Positions 1-8,044 of a DNA stretch of 64,000 bases are shown one piece after another. The translations under genes were made by a program, and so were the position numbers. The stretch is taken from the NCBI GenBank assembly GCA_963775695.1, contig CAVZJU010000003.1, positions 1 through 64,000 of the forward strand, written 5' to 3'. Position 1 is the stretch's first letter, and each line of letters opens with the position of its first letter. The notes below the pieces were generated by a model. It was not told where the DNA came from and did not search any database. It saw only the letters and a program-made list of their open reading frames with translations. The DNA comes from DATBLE01 sp963775695. GTDB lineage: Bacteria; Actinomycetota; Thermoleophilia; Gaiellales; Gaiellaceae.

Positions 1-324
1 CTGATAGGAGAGGTGCCGCCGGTCCTGCTGGCCGACGAGGACGACCAGCGGCGCACGGTTGACGCGGGCGGTTGCGAGCGCGCTGACCGCGTTGCCGAGG
101 CCGGCGGTGGTGTGCAGGAGGACGAGCGACGGCTCGCGGCGCCCGATCGCGTGGCCGGTCGCCATCCCCACCACCGAGCCCTCGTGCAGGCCGAGCACGA
201 AGGTGAGGTCGTCCGGCAGCCCGGCGAGGAATGCGACCTCGGTCGAGCCCGGGTTCGCGAACAGCGTCGTCAGCCCGCGGCGCCGGAAGAGGTCGAACGT
301 GGCGTCCCGGACGGTGCGTTCCAC
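1..324 (-). CDS. ThDP-dependent decarboxylase, benzoylformate decarboxylase-like (partial)
   Basis: Only the first 108 codons are present; the gene runs off the left edge. The translation has the N-terminal pyrimidine-binding domain of thiamine-diphosphate enzymes: LFRRRGLTTLFANPGSTE near residues 11-28, the conserved Glu of the LHEGSVVGMA segment (about residue 46) that activates the cofactor, and the HTTAGLGNAVSAL segment. The NPGSTE wording is typical of benzoylformate decarboxylase-like members rather than acetolactate synthase. The start is GTG at 324, 52 bases from the divergent amidase gene. Family membership is clear; substrate is not, because the C-terminal half is missing. Confidence 0.8.
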   Translation of the reverse strand, partial: MERTVRDATFDLFRRRGLTTLFANPGSTEVAFLAGLPDDLTFVLGLHEGSVVGMATGHAIGRREPSLVLLHTTAGLGNAVSALATARVNRAPLVVLVGQQDRRHLSYQ

Positions 325-376
325 GGGTGACGGTGTATACCACGGAGGAGGCTTGGGGTCGTGAGATGATCGGCCG

Positions 377-1714
377 ATGAGCGACGCCGCCGATCTCGGT
401 GTCTGCGAGGCCGCCGAGGCGCTGGCGGGCCGTGCGCTTTCGGCCCGCCAGCTGACCGAGGCGTGCCTGGCCAGGATCCGCGAGCGCGACGGCAAGCACA
501 GTCACGACGGCGACCCGGGGTCGATCAACGCCTGGGTGCGCGTCTACGAGGAAGATGCGCTCGCGGCCGCCGATCGGGCCGACGAGCGGCGCGCCGGCGG
601 CGACGCTCCCGTGCTCTGCGGCGTCCCGATCGGGCTGAAAGACCTGTATGCGGTCGCCGGCAAGCCGCTGACCGCGTCGAGCCGCGTGCTGGACGAGGTC
701 CCGGAGCGCGACTGCGACGCCTGGGCCCGGCTCTCCGCCGACGGGATGGTGCTGCTCGGCCACCTGCACACGCACGAGTTCGCCTGCGGCGGGACGACGG
801 ACCAGGTCGGCAACCCGTGGGCCCTCGGGCGCTCGGCGGGAGGCTCCAGCGGCGGCTCCGGCGCGGCGCTCGCCTCGAGGCAGGTGCCCGCGGCGACGGG
901 GACGGACACCGCCGGCTCGCTGCGCATACCCTCGTCCGAGTGCGGGACGTCGACGATCAAGCCGACGCGTGGGCTCGCCTCGCTGCGGGGGATCGTGCCG
1001 CTGGCGCCGACGTTCGACCATCCCGGCCCGATGGCCCGCACCGTGCGCGACTGCGAGCCGCTGCTGGCGGCGCTCGCCGGCGTCGACGTCCCGGAGGAAC
1101 GGCGGCCGCTTCGCCGGTATGCCGTTTCGCCCCGGATCGCCGAGCTCGACCCCGACGTCGCCGACGGATTCGAGCGGGCGCTCGACGCGCTCCCGGCCGA
1201 ACGCGTCGAGCCGCCGCCTCCCGCGGCGCGGCTCGACGTGCTCACCGAGTTCTTCGACCTCGTGCTCGCCGAGATGCTCGTGTATCACCGCCGCTTCGAC
1301 GACCGGCGGAGCGAGTACCGGCAGTCGATCCGCGCCCGGCTCGAGCATGCGGAGCGCCGGGCGATGACCGCCGAGGAGTACGTCGCCGGCCAGGTCCGGC
1401 GCCTGGAGGACACCGCGGCCTGGTGCGACTGGCTGGCCGGGCACCGGATCGACGCGATCGTCGAGCCGACCCTGCCGATCGTCGCGCCGGTGCGCGGGCC
1501 CGGCTACGACGAGGCGTTCAGCGACCTCGACGACCTTTCGCTGACGCACTACTGGGACTGGACGGGCTTCCCGGTGGTCGCCCTGCCCTCGGGCGTAGGA
1601 GCGCGGAGCGGCCTGCCGACGAGCGTCTCGCTGGTCGGCGGGCCGGGGACGGAGTGGGATCTGCTCGCCTGGGGAGCCGCGCTCCAGGACCGGCTCGGTA
1701 CGGTCTCTCCGTGA
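377..1714 (+). CDS. Amidase, amidase-signature family
   Basis: A 445-residue amidase-signature hydrolase, full length for the family, that would cleave an amide to acid and ammonia or amine. The Ser-cisSer-Lys triad is visible: Lys in GLKDLY (about residue 88), the GGSSGGS loop (155-161), and the nucleophile Ser in TDTAGSLRIPSS (about 181). The ATG at 377 is the natural start. Its stop overlaps the GTG of the next gene (GTGA), so the two are probably translationally coupled. Substrate cannot be read from sequence; GatA is unlikely because GatB and GatC are absent. Neighbouring amidohydrolase and decarboxylase genes suggest a small catabolic cluster. Confidence 0.88.
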   Translation: MSDAADLGVCEAAEALAGRALSARQLTEACLARIRERDGKHSHDGDPGSINAWVRVYEEDALAAADRADERRAGGDAPVLCGVPIGLKDLYAVAGKPLTASSRVLDEVPERDCDAWARLSADGMVLLGHLHTHEFACGGTTDQVGNPWALGRSAGGSSGGSGAALASRQVPAATGTDTAGSLRIPSSECGTSTIKPTRGLASLRGIVPLAPTFDHPGPMARTVRDCEPLLAALAGVDVPEERRPLRRYAVSPRIAELDPDVADGFERALDALPAERVEPPPPAARLDVLTEFFDLVLAEMLVYHRRFDDRRSEYRQSIRARLEHAERRAMTAEEYVAGQVRRLEDTAAWCDWLAGHRIDAIVEPTLPIVAPVRGPGYDEAFSDLDDLSLTHYWDWTGFPVVALPSGVGARSGLPTSVSLVGGPGTEWDLLAWGAALQDRLGTVSP

Positions 1715-2571
1715 TCGACCCCGCAGCCGTCACCGCGATCGACGTCCACGTCCACACGGAGCTGACCCGGGACGGCCACGACCCGATGCCGCCTCGGTTG
1801 CGCGAAGCAGCCGCGAGGTATTTCAAGAGCACCGCGCCGTTGCCGACGGTCGACGACGTGGCGGAGTACTACCGCGAGCGGAATCTGGCCGCCGTCCTGT
1901 TCACGGTCGACTGGGAGTCGCGCAGCGGGATCGCGCCGATCCCGAACGAGGAGATCCTCGACGCCGCCGCTCGGAACCCGGACGTCGTCATCCCCTTCGT
2001 CAGCGTCGATCCTGCGCGGCCCGACGCGCTCGACCGCGCCCGCGAGTTCGTCGCCGCGGGTGCGAAGGGGTTCAAGTTCCACCCGAACCTGCAGGCCTTC
2101 TTCCCGAACGAGGAGCGCGTCTACGCGCTGTACGAGGTGATCGCCGACGCCGGCCTGCCCGCGCTCTTCCACTCGGGGCACAGCGGCATCGGCACGGGCG
2201 TCCCGGGCGGCGGCGGGCTCCGGCTGAAGTACTCGAACCCGATGTGCCTCGACGACGTCGCGGCCGATTTCCCGTCGCTCCAGGTCGTGCTCGCGCACCC
2301 GTCGTTCCCGTGGCAGGACGAGGCGATCTCGATCTGCCTGCACAAGGACAACGTGTGGATCGACCTCTCCGGCTGGTCGCCGAAGTACTTCCCGCCGCAG
2401 CTCGTCCAGTACGCGAACACGCAGCTGCGGAACAAGGTGCTCTTCGGCTCCGACTTCCCGCTGATCACGCCCGAGCGCTGGCTGGCCGACTTCGAGCAGG
2501 CGTCCTTCAAGGACGAGGTGCGGCCCCTCGTCCTGAAGGAGAACGCCGCGCGCCTGCTTGGTTTGGGTTAG
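1711..2571 (+). CDS. Amidohydrolase family 2 (ACMSD-like) metal-dependent hydrolase or decarboxylase
   Basis: A 286-residue TIM-barrel protein of the amidohydrolase-2 group, which contains ACMSD, gamma-resorcylate decarboxylase and similar enzymes. Metal-binding features are the N-terminal HVH pair (about residues 13 and 15), GFKFHPN mid-protein, the HSGHSG strand, AHPSFPW and the C-terminal GSDFPL with the catalytic Asp. The GTG start at 1711 overlaps the amidase stop, and the HVH motif follows it at the normal distance, so upstream reading frame is ignored. Its stop overlaps the stop of the convergent MetE-like gene by 3 bases. Hydrolase or decarboxylase activity cannot be separated by eye. 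Confidence 0.83.
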   Translation: MIDPAAVTAIDVHVHTELTRDGHDPMPPRLREAAARYFKSTAPLPTVDDVAEYYRERNLAAVLFTVDWESRSGIAPIPNEEILDAAARNPDVVIPFVSVDPARPDALDRAREFVAAGAKGFKFHPNLQAFFPNEERVYALYEVIADAGLPALFHSGHSGIGTGVPGGGGLRLKYSNPMCLDDVAADFPSLQVVLAHPSFPWQDEAISICLHKDNVWIDLSGWSPKYFPPQLVQYANTQLRNKVLFGSDFPLITPERWLADFEQASFKDEVRPLVLKENAARLLGLG

Positions 2572-3674
2572 AGCTCGGCGCGGACGATGGCCGCGCCCTC
2601 GACGAGCGCCTTCAGCTTCATCTTCGCGACCGTCCGCGGCAGCGGCTTCATCCCGCAGTCGGTCGCGAGCGTGACCCGGTCGGCGTCCACGTGCTCGAGT
2701 ACCTTCCGGGCCCGGGCGGCGATCTGCTCGGGCGTCTCGATCATCATCGAGCGGATGTCGAGGACGCCGACCTGCACCTCCCTGTCCTTGGGCAGGTTCG
2801 CCAGGAACTCGACGCCGGCCATCTCGCGGTTGGCGTAGTCGAGCACGAACTGGTCGATCCCGGGCGTGTCGAAGAAGTGGGGCAGGACGGTCTGGTAGCC
2901 GTCGGGGAAGTTGGCGCTGAGGATGTCGTTGCCCCAGGCGTTCCCGAAGCAGAAGTGCCACCCGATGAACGCGTCGACGCCCTCGCAGCACTTGCCGATC
3001 ACGTCCCTGATCCACTCGTAGTCGGCCTCGTCGCCCGTGAACAGCGGCAGCCACGCGCCGAGGTCCTCGAGCTGGAGCCACTCCGCCCCGGCCTCGACCA
3101 GCGCCTTCATCTCGGCGTTGAAGATCGGCGCGAGCGCGTAGCAGAGCTCCTGCGGATCCTTGTAGTGCTCGAAATGGACGTGCCAGGCCAGGTTGACCGG
3201 CCCGGCCCCGACCGACACCTTGATCGGCTTGTCCGTGTACTGCTTGGCGATCTTGTACAGGTCGACGAGCCGGATCGGGCCGTGGGTGACCGGGCCGCTG
3301 TTGATCACCCCGCCCCAGTCGGTGAGGAGCGCGTTGACCGTGTTGTCGTCGCTCTCGGCCGTGACCGAGGGGTGCTCCTCGCGCGCGGGGTCGAATCCGC
3401 CGATCCGTTCGTACATGTACCAGCAGAAGGAGCCGATCACGCCGACGTAGTCGTCGTAGGACATCTGGCCGTCGGTGACCACGTCGAGGCCGGCCTCTTC
3501 CTGGTCGCGGATCACGACCTGGGTGGCGTCGTGGTAGGCCTCCTCGTGGCGGACCTCCTTGAACGCCACCCGCACGTCCCGCCCGAGCAGCTGCTGTGTG
3601 TACCAGTGAGGGCGCGGATACGAGCCGACCATCGTGGTCGGGAGAACGGTGTCGACGATCTTGCGCGGGGGCAT
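2568..3674 (-). CDS. MetE-like cobalamin-independent methyltransferase, C-terminal domain only
   Basis: A 368-residue protein corresponding to the catalytic C-terminal barrel of cobalamin-independent methionine synthase, without the N-terminal half of true MetE (about 750 residues). It opens with TTMVGSYPRP, typical of the family. Likely zinc ligands are His and Cys of WHFCFG (about 240 and 242) and Cys of LATDCGMKP (about 340). Short stand-alone relatives include methionine synthase variants and epoxyalkane:CoM transferases, so it should move an alkyl group to a thiol, but the partners are unknown. It is transcribed toward the amidohydrolase and diverges from the M24 gene. Confidence 0.8.
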   Translation of the reverse strand: MPPRKIVDTVLPTTMVGSYPRPHWYTQQLLGRDVRVAFKEVRHEEAYHDATQVVIRDQEEAGLDVVTDGQMSYDDYVGVIGSFCWYMYERIGGFDPAREEHPSVTAESDDNTVNALLTDWGGVINSGPVTHGPIRLVDLYKIAKQYTDKPIKVSVGAGPVNLAWHVHFEHYKDPQELCYALAPIFNAEMKALVEAGAEWLQLEDLGAWLPLFTGDEADYEWIRDVIGKCCEGVDAFIGWHFCFGNAWGNDILSANFPDGYQTVLPHFFDTPGIDQFVLDYANREMAGVEFLANLPKDREVQVGVLDIRSMMIETPEQIAARARKVLEHVDADRVTLATDCGMKPLPRTVAKMKLKALVEGAAIVRAEL

Positions 3675-3749
3675 GCCTGGCTCCTTGTTCGCTCGACGTG
3701 ACCGTGGGGGAGCCTACGACTTCGGCCGCCTGCGCGTGTCGTCTGCCGG

Positions 3750-3778
3750 TTGACGCCGCTCGGGCCCATGTGCAGAAT
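3750..3778 (+). promoter_or_regulatory. Sigma-70-type promoter for the M24/2-oxoacid dehydrogenase operon
   Basis: TTGACG at 3750-3755 and CAGAAT at 3773-3778 are separated by 17 bases, 30 bases ahead of the ATG at 3809. It lies in the 134-base gap between divergent genes and points rightward. The 5'-TTGACG/GAAT form recurs at 14.1 kb. Confidence 0.5.
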
Positions 3779-3808
3779 CACTGAACACAGCGAGGCGGAG
3801 GGAGTGCC

Positions 3809-5143
3809 ATGAACATCGCATCGCGCGGCGCGAGGATGGCGGTCGACTGGGAGCAGCGGGTCGACTTCGACCGGTTGCGCCGCCATCGAATGGCCCGGGC
3901 GAAGGCGGCGCTGGAGGAATCCGATCTCGGCGCGCTCCTCCTGTTCGACCCGAACAACCTCCGCTACCTGACCAGTACCGCGATCGGGACCTGGGAGCGC
4001 GACAAGAACATCCGCTTCGCGTTGCTGCCGCGCGGGGAGGACCCGATCCTGTGGGACTTCGGCTCCGCCGCGCGTCACCACAAGCTGTACTGCCCCTGGC
4101 TGCCGGAGGAGAACTGGCGGGCGTGGGTGCCGCCGATGCGCGGCGCGATGCCGAACGAGACGGGCATTCCCGGCGACCTCGCCGAGCTGGTCCTCCGCGA
4201 GCTCCGGGAGCGCGGCCTCGAGCGGGAGCCGCTCGGCATCGACGTCCCGGACATGACCACGCTGCTCGCACTCCAGTCCGCAGGCATCCACGCTGTCGAT
4301 TCGCAGCCCGTGATGCTCGAGGCGCGGAAGCTGAAGTCGGAGGACGAGCTCGCACTCCTCGACCACGCGGCCGCGATCGTCGACGCCGTCTACGACGAGA
4401 TCTACCGAACGCTCCGGCCCGGGATCACCGAGAACCAGGTGGTGGCGCAGGCGATGAAGACGTTGTTCGACCTGGGCTCCGAGCACGTCGAGGCGATCAA
4501 CGCGATCTCCGGCGACCGCTGCAACCCGCACCCGCACACGTTCGCCGACCGGCTGCTGCGGCCGGGCGACCAGGCGTTCTTCGACATCATCCACGCGTTC
4601 AACGGCTACCGGACCTGTTACTACCGCACCTTCAACGTCGGCTACGCCACGCCCTCGCAGCTCGACGCCTACCGCCGCTGCCGCGAGTGGCTCGACGCGG
4701 CGATCGAGCTCGTCAGGCCCGGCATGACGACGGACAGGATCGCCGAGGCGTGGCCGGAGGCGACCGAGATCGGCCTGCCGGACGAGCGCGCGGCCTTCGG
4801 CCTCCAGTTCGGGCACGGGATCGGGGTCGGCCTCTACGAGTTTCCGATGATCTCGCGGCTCCACTCGCTCGAGGCCCCGGTCGAGCTCGAGGTGGGGATG
4901 GTGTTCGCGCTGGAGACGTACTGCCCGGCGACCGACGGCCGCTCGGCTGCGCGGATCGAGGAGGAGGTCGTGGTCACGCCGACCGGCCCGCAGGTGCTGA
5001 CACGCTTCCCGGCCGAGGAGCTGCTCGTCACCGGGCGGACGTACGTCCGGGGAGTCGACCTGCTGAACGGCCGGGTCGCGCCGGAGAGCCGCGAGAGCAG
5101 CTCCGAGCCCGAGCGCACGCTCGTCGGCGCCGAGCCGGATTGA
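3809..5143 (+). CDS. M24-family peptidase-fold protein (Xaa-Pro aminopeptidase/creatinase-like) lacking one metal ligand
   Basis: A 444-residue pita-bread-fold protein with a creatinase N-terminal domain and an M24 C-terminal domain. Four of five expected metal ligands can be placed: Asp in FFDIIH, His in FGHGIG, Glu in FALET and Glu in RIEEEVVV. The second Asp of the usual D-x10-D pair is Cys, in GYRTCYYRTF. Non-peptidase members of this fold (creatinase, DddP, ectoine hydrolase) also change the centre, so aminopeptidase activity should not be assumed. The ATG is preceded by GGAGGG at good spacing. It leads an operon with E1 alpha 12 bases downstream, suggesting a linked catabolic step before the oxoacid dehydrogenase. 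Confidence 0.75.
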   Translation: MNIASRGARMAVDWEQRVDFDRLRRHRMARAKAALEESDLGALLLFDPNNLRYLTSTAIGTWERDKNIRFALLPRGEDPILWDFGSAARHHKLYCPWLPEENWRAWVPPMRGAMPNETGIPGDLAELVLRELRERGLEREPLGIDVPDMTTLLALQSAGIHAVDSQPVMLEARKLKSEDELALLDHAAAIVDAVYDEIYRTLRPGITENQVVAQAMKTLFDLGSEHVEAINAISGDRCNPHPHTFADRLLRPGDQAFFDIIHAFNGYRTCYYRTFNVGYATPSQLDAYRRCREWLDAAIELVRPGMTTDRIAEAWPEATEIGLPDERAAFGLQFGHGIGVGLYEFPMISRLHSLEAPVELEVGMVFALETYCPATDGRSAARIEEEVVVTPTGPQVLTRFPAEELLVTGRTYVRGVDLLNGRVAPESRESSSEPERTLVGAEPD

Positions 5144-5155
5144 CACCGGACTAGC

Positions 5156-6130
5156 GTGGCGACCCAGCACGCAGCCGCCGGAGCATTCGAGGGCCTGGAC
5201 GCCGGGCTGGACCTCTACCGGCGAATGCTCATGATCCGGCGCTTCGAGGAGCTCGTCCAGTCGCTGTTCCTGCGCGGCGAGGTCTACGGCACCACGCACC
5301 TCTGCTCCGGCCAGGAGGCGGTCTCGGTCGGGTTCGCCTCGGCGCTCGACGAGGAGGATCGCGTCGCCTGCACGTACCGCGGCCACGGACACCTGCTGGC
5401 TCGCGGCCTGGCGCCGGAGGCGCTGCTGGGCGAGCTGCTCGGCCGGACGACCGGCGTCAACGGCGGCCGCGCGGGGTCGATGAACATGGTCGACCTCGAC
5501 CACGGCGTCATCGGCTGCTTCGGGATCGTCGGCGGGAGCATTGCCGCCGCCACCGGCGCGGCGCTCGCGCTGAAGGGCACGGGTCGGATCGCGACCGCCT
5601 TCTTCGGCGACGGAGCGACGAACCAGGCCTACTTCTTCGAATGCCTGAACTTCGCCAAGGTGCTCGAGCTGCCCGTCGTGTTCGCATGCGAGAACAACGG
5701 CTACGGCGAGTACACGGCCATGGACGCCGTCACCGCGGGCTCGATCGTCGCGCGGGCGGAGGCGATGGAGATTCCGGCGGTCGTCGTCGACGGGATGGAC
5801 GTCTGGGCCGTGCAGGCGGCGGCGGAGGACGCGGCCGGCCGCGTCCGGCGCGGCGAAGGCCCGGTGTTCGTGGAGGCGCGCACGTACCGGTTCGTCGGCC
5901 ACTCCCGCAGCGATCCCGGGAAGTACCGGCCGCCGGGCGAGCTGGAGGAATGGCGCGCCCGCGACCCGCTGCTCGTCGCCGAGCAGCGCCTGACGGCGGA
6001 CCACGGCGCGACCCCCGACCGGCTGCGCGAGGTGGCCGAAGACGTCGAGCGCGAGCTCCGCGAGGTGGAGGCGGCAGCGCTGGCGGCTCCGTTTCCCGAC
6101 CAGGCCGTGTTCAGCGAGTTCAAGAAATGA
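5156..6130 (+). CDS. 2-oxoacid (pyruvate/acetoin/branched-chain) dehydrogenase E1 component, alpha subunit
   Basis: A 324-residue ThDP-binding E1 alpha subunit. It shows the thiamine-diphosphate motif from FGDGATNQ to ENNGYGEY (about residues 147-185), the RGHGHLLARG segment, and the phosphorylation-loop-like RSDPGKYR region. With the E1 beta encoded at 8045 it would form the alpha2beta2 decarboxylase that transfers an acyl group to the lipoyl arm of E2. The size and the RCGEV-GTTHLCSGQEA-like start resemble acetoin dehydrogenase AcoA and pyruvate dehydrogenase alpha; the substrate is not fixed by sequence. The GTG at 5156 is the first good start. Its stop overlaps the next gene by ATGA. Confidence 0.88.
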   Translation: MATQHAAAGAFEGLDAGLDLYRRMLMIRRFEELVQSLFLRGEVYGTTHLCSGQEAVSVGFASALDEEDRVACTYRGHGHLLARGLAPEALLGELLGRTTGVNGGRAGSMNMVDLDHGVIGCFGIVGGSIAAATGAALALKGTGRIATAFFGDGATNQAYFFECLNFAKVLELPVVFACENNGYGEYTAMDAVTAGSIVARAEAMEIPAVVVDGMDVWAVQAAAEDAAGRVRRGEGPVFVEARTYRFVGHSRSDPGKYRPPGELEEWRARDPLLVAEQRLTADHGATPDRLREVAEDVERELREVEAAALAAPFPDQAVFSEFKK

Positions 6131-6789
6131 GCGGCCGGCCGAGCGCCGCCGAGCAGGTCCCTTCGGGCGAGGACACCCTCGGCACGCGCCTTCGTGTGGA
6201 GCGCGAGCGGCGCGGCCTGAGCCTGCGCGAGCTTGCTCGCCGGCTCGAGGTCTCCCCGAGCCTCGTCTCCCAGATCGAGACGGGCAAGACGCAGCCGTCC
6301 GTCCGGACGCTCTATGCGATCGTCACGGAGCTGGGCGTCTCGCTCGACGAGCTGTTCGCGCCCGCCGGCGACCACGACTCGTCCCCGGCGCCGCCGGGGC
6401 GGGCGATGCCGGGTGACGCCCGCCCGCCGGTGGGCTTCGGCCGGGTCCAGCGCGCTGCCGAGCGTGACGTGATCGACCTCGGCTCCGGTGTCCGCTGGGA
6501 ACGGCTGACCACCTGGAACGACCGGGACGTCGAGTTCCTGTACGCGGTCTACGAGGCCGGGGGCTCCTCGAGCCCTGACGGCAGCCTGATGCGCCACAAC
6601 GGCCGCGAGCTCGGGATCGTGCTCACCGGACAGCTCGGCGTGAAGGTCGGCTTCGAGGACACCGTGCTCGGCCCGGGTGACTCGATCGCCTTCGATTCCG
6701 CCATCCCGCACCGGTTGCACAACGACGGCGACGAGGTCGTCACCGCGATCTGGATCGTGCTCGGGCGCCACCACGACCCCGGCCGGTAG
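6127..6789 (+). CDS. XRE-family transcriptional regulator with C-terminal cupin domain
   Basis: A 220-residue one-component regulator. Residues about 18-72 form an HTH_3 DNA-binding domain (LRVERERRGLSLRELARRL, then SPSLVSQIETGKTQPS), and residues about 125-215 form a cupin barrel (HNGRELGIVLTG, then FDSAIPHRLHNDGDE) that probably senses a small ligand. The ATG at 6127 overlaps the E1 alpha stop, so the gene is inside the dehydrogenase operon and is probably its local regulator. Related XRE-cupin proteins such as PuuR control catabolic genes. The ligand is unknown. Confidence 0.87.
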   Translation: MSGRPSAAEQVPSGEDTLGTRLRVERERRGLSLRELARRLEVSPSLVSQIETGKTQPSVRTLYAIVTELGVSLDELFAPAGDHDSSPAPPGRAMPGDARPPVGFGRVQRAAERDVIDLGSGVRWERLTTWNDRDVEFLYAVYEAGGSSSPDGSLMRHNGRELGIVLTGQLGVKVGFEDTVLGPGDSIAFDSAIPHRLHNDGDEVVTAIWIVLGRHHDPGR

Positions 6790-6846
6790 GAGCGTCGCGG
6801 GCGTGCTCGGGCCTGTCGTTCAGTATTCCTCGACACGAGCAGCCGT

Positions 6847-8025
6847 GTGACGGAGGCGACGCTGATCGAGATCCCGATGCCGCGCCTGTCCGACCAGGGC
6901 GAGGAGGCGACCGTGATCAAGTGGCTCAAGCAGCCCGGCGAGTCGGTCGGGAAGGGCGAGCCGCTGGTCGAGATCGAGACCGACAAGGCGACGATGGTCT
7001 ACGAGGCCGAGTTCGAGGGTGTTCTCGACGAGATCGTCGTCGACGAGGGCACGACCGCGGCTCTCGGGCAGACGATCGCGCGGGCCCGGGGCACGGGCAC
7101 CGCGCCCGGCGCGCCGCCGCCCGCGCAGCCCGCCGTACCGGCAGAGCCGGCACCTGCCGCAGCCGTTTCCGCGCCGCCTGCCGTGACGAACGGCGGCAAG
7201 CCGGGCAGGCACCGTGCCACCCCCGTCGCGCGTCGGCTCGCGGCCGAGCTGGGCGTGTCGCTCGAGGGCATGAGCGGGACCGGGCCCGGCGGCCGGATCG
7301 TGCGGGCGGACGTCCGCGACGCGTCGCCGGCGCCTGCCGGGGAGGACGAGATCGAGCTCACGCCGACGCAGCGGACGATCGCCCAGCGAATGACCGAGTC
7401 GCGGGCGCAGATTCCGGAGTTCACGCTCGAGGCGGAGATCGACATGGAGGCGGCCGCCGAGGCCCGCGAGGAGTTGCGGGCCCTCGGGCGCGAGCCGCTC
7501 CCGTCCTTCAACGACCTCGTCGTCAAGGCGGTGGCGCTCTCGCTGCGCAAGCATCCGGCGCTGAACAGCTCCTGGGCCGGCGGGCGGATCAGGCGGAACG
7601 CCCGGGTGAACGTCGGCATCGCGGTCGCCACCGACGACGCGCTGTACGTGCCGACGCTGCCCGACGCCGACACGCTGCCGATCTTCGAGCTCGCCGGACT
7701 GGCGCGCGAACGGATCGAGAAGGTGCTGGGCGGAACGATCGTTCCCGAGCAGCTCGGCGGCGGCACGTTCACCGTCTCCAATCTCGGGATGTTCGGCATC
7801 CGCCGGTTCCACGCCGTGATCAATCCGCCGCAGGCTGCCATCCTCGCCGTCGGCGAGGTCTCGCGGCGGCCGGTCGTCGGCGAGGACGGGGCGATCGTCG
7901 CCCGCCACCGGATGGACGTGGCGCTCTCATGCGACCATCGCGTCGTCTACGGCGCCGAGGCCGCCCGATTCCTGCAGACCCTCACGACCCTGCTCGAGCG
8001 CCCTGTGGCGCTCGTCGCCGCCTAG
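6847..8025 (+). CDS. Dihydrolipoamide acyltransferase, E2 component of 2-oxoacid dehydrogenase
   Basis: A 392-residue E2 with three domains: one lipoyl domain (residues 5-80) with the lipoylated Lys in ETDKATM (Lys47), an Ala/Pro-rich linker, a peripheral-subunit-binding domain (HRATPVARRLA to GPGGRIVRADV, about 120-157), and the catalytic acyltransferase domain (about 168-392). The catalytic His is in CDHRVVYG near residue 364. The usual motif is HRxxDG, and here the Asp position is Tyr. The GTG at 6847 places the lipoyl domain correctly. It lies 19 bases before E1 beta. No E3 is encoded in the window, so the complex probably shares a lipoamide dehydrogenase from elsewhere. Confidence 0.88.
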   Translation: MTEATLIEIPMPRLSDQGEEATVIKWLKQPGESVGKGEPLVEIETDKATMVYEAEFEGVLDEIVVDEGTTAALGQTIARARGTGTAPGAPPPAQPAVPAEPAPAAAVSAPPAVTNGGKPGRHRATPVARRLAAELGVSLEGMSGTGPGGRIVRADVRDASPAPAGEDEIELTPTQRTIAQRMTESRAQIPEFTLEAEIDMEAAAEAREELRALGREPLPSFNDLVVKAVALSLRKHPALNSSWAGGRIRRNARVNVGIAVATDDALYVPTLPDADTLPIFELAGLARERIEKVLGGTIVPEQLGGGTFTVSNLGMFGIRRFHAVINPPQAAILAVGEVSRRPVVGEDGAIVARHRMDVALSCDHRVVYGAEAARFLQTLTTLLERPVALVAA

Positions 8026-8044
8026 AGCTCCTAGGGAGGAGACC

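Noticed and set aside
377..1714. GatA subunit of aspartyl/glutamyl-tRNA amidotransferase
   Set aside because: No GatB or GatC is nearby and the protein is shorter, coupled instead to an amidohydrolase gene.
3809..5143. Assignment as DMSP lyase DddP
   Set aside because: DddP has an Asp-x-Asp pair and keeps the second Asp ligand; here the pattern is FFDII and Cys, so only the fold is shared.
3512..6004. A long open frame on the minus strand covering the M24 and E1 alpha genes
   Set aside because: Its translation is Arg/Asp-rich low-complexity sequence without any domain, a normal antisense shadow at this GC content.
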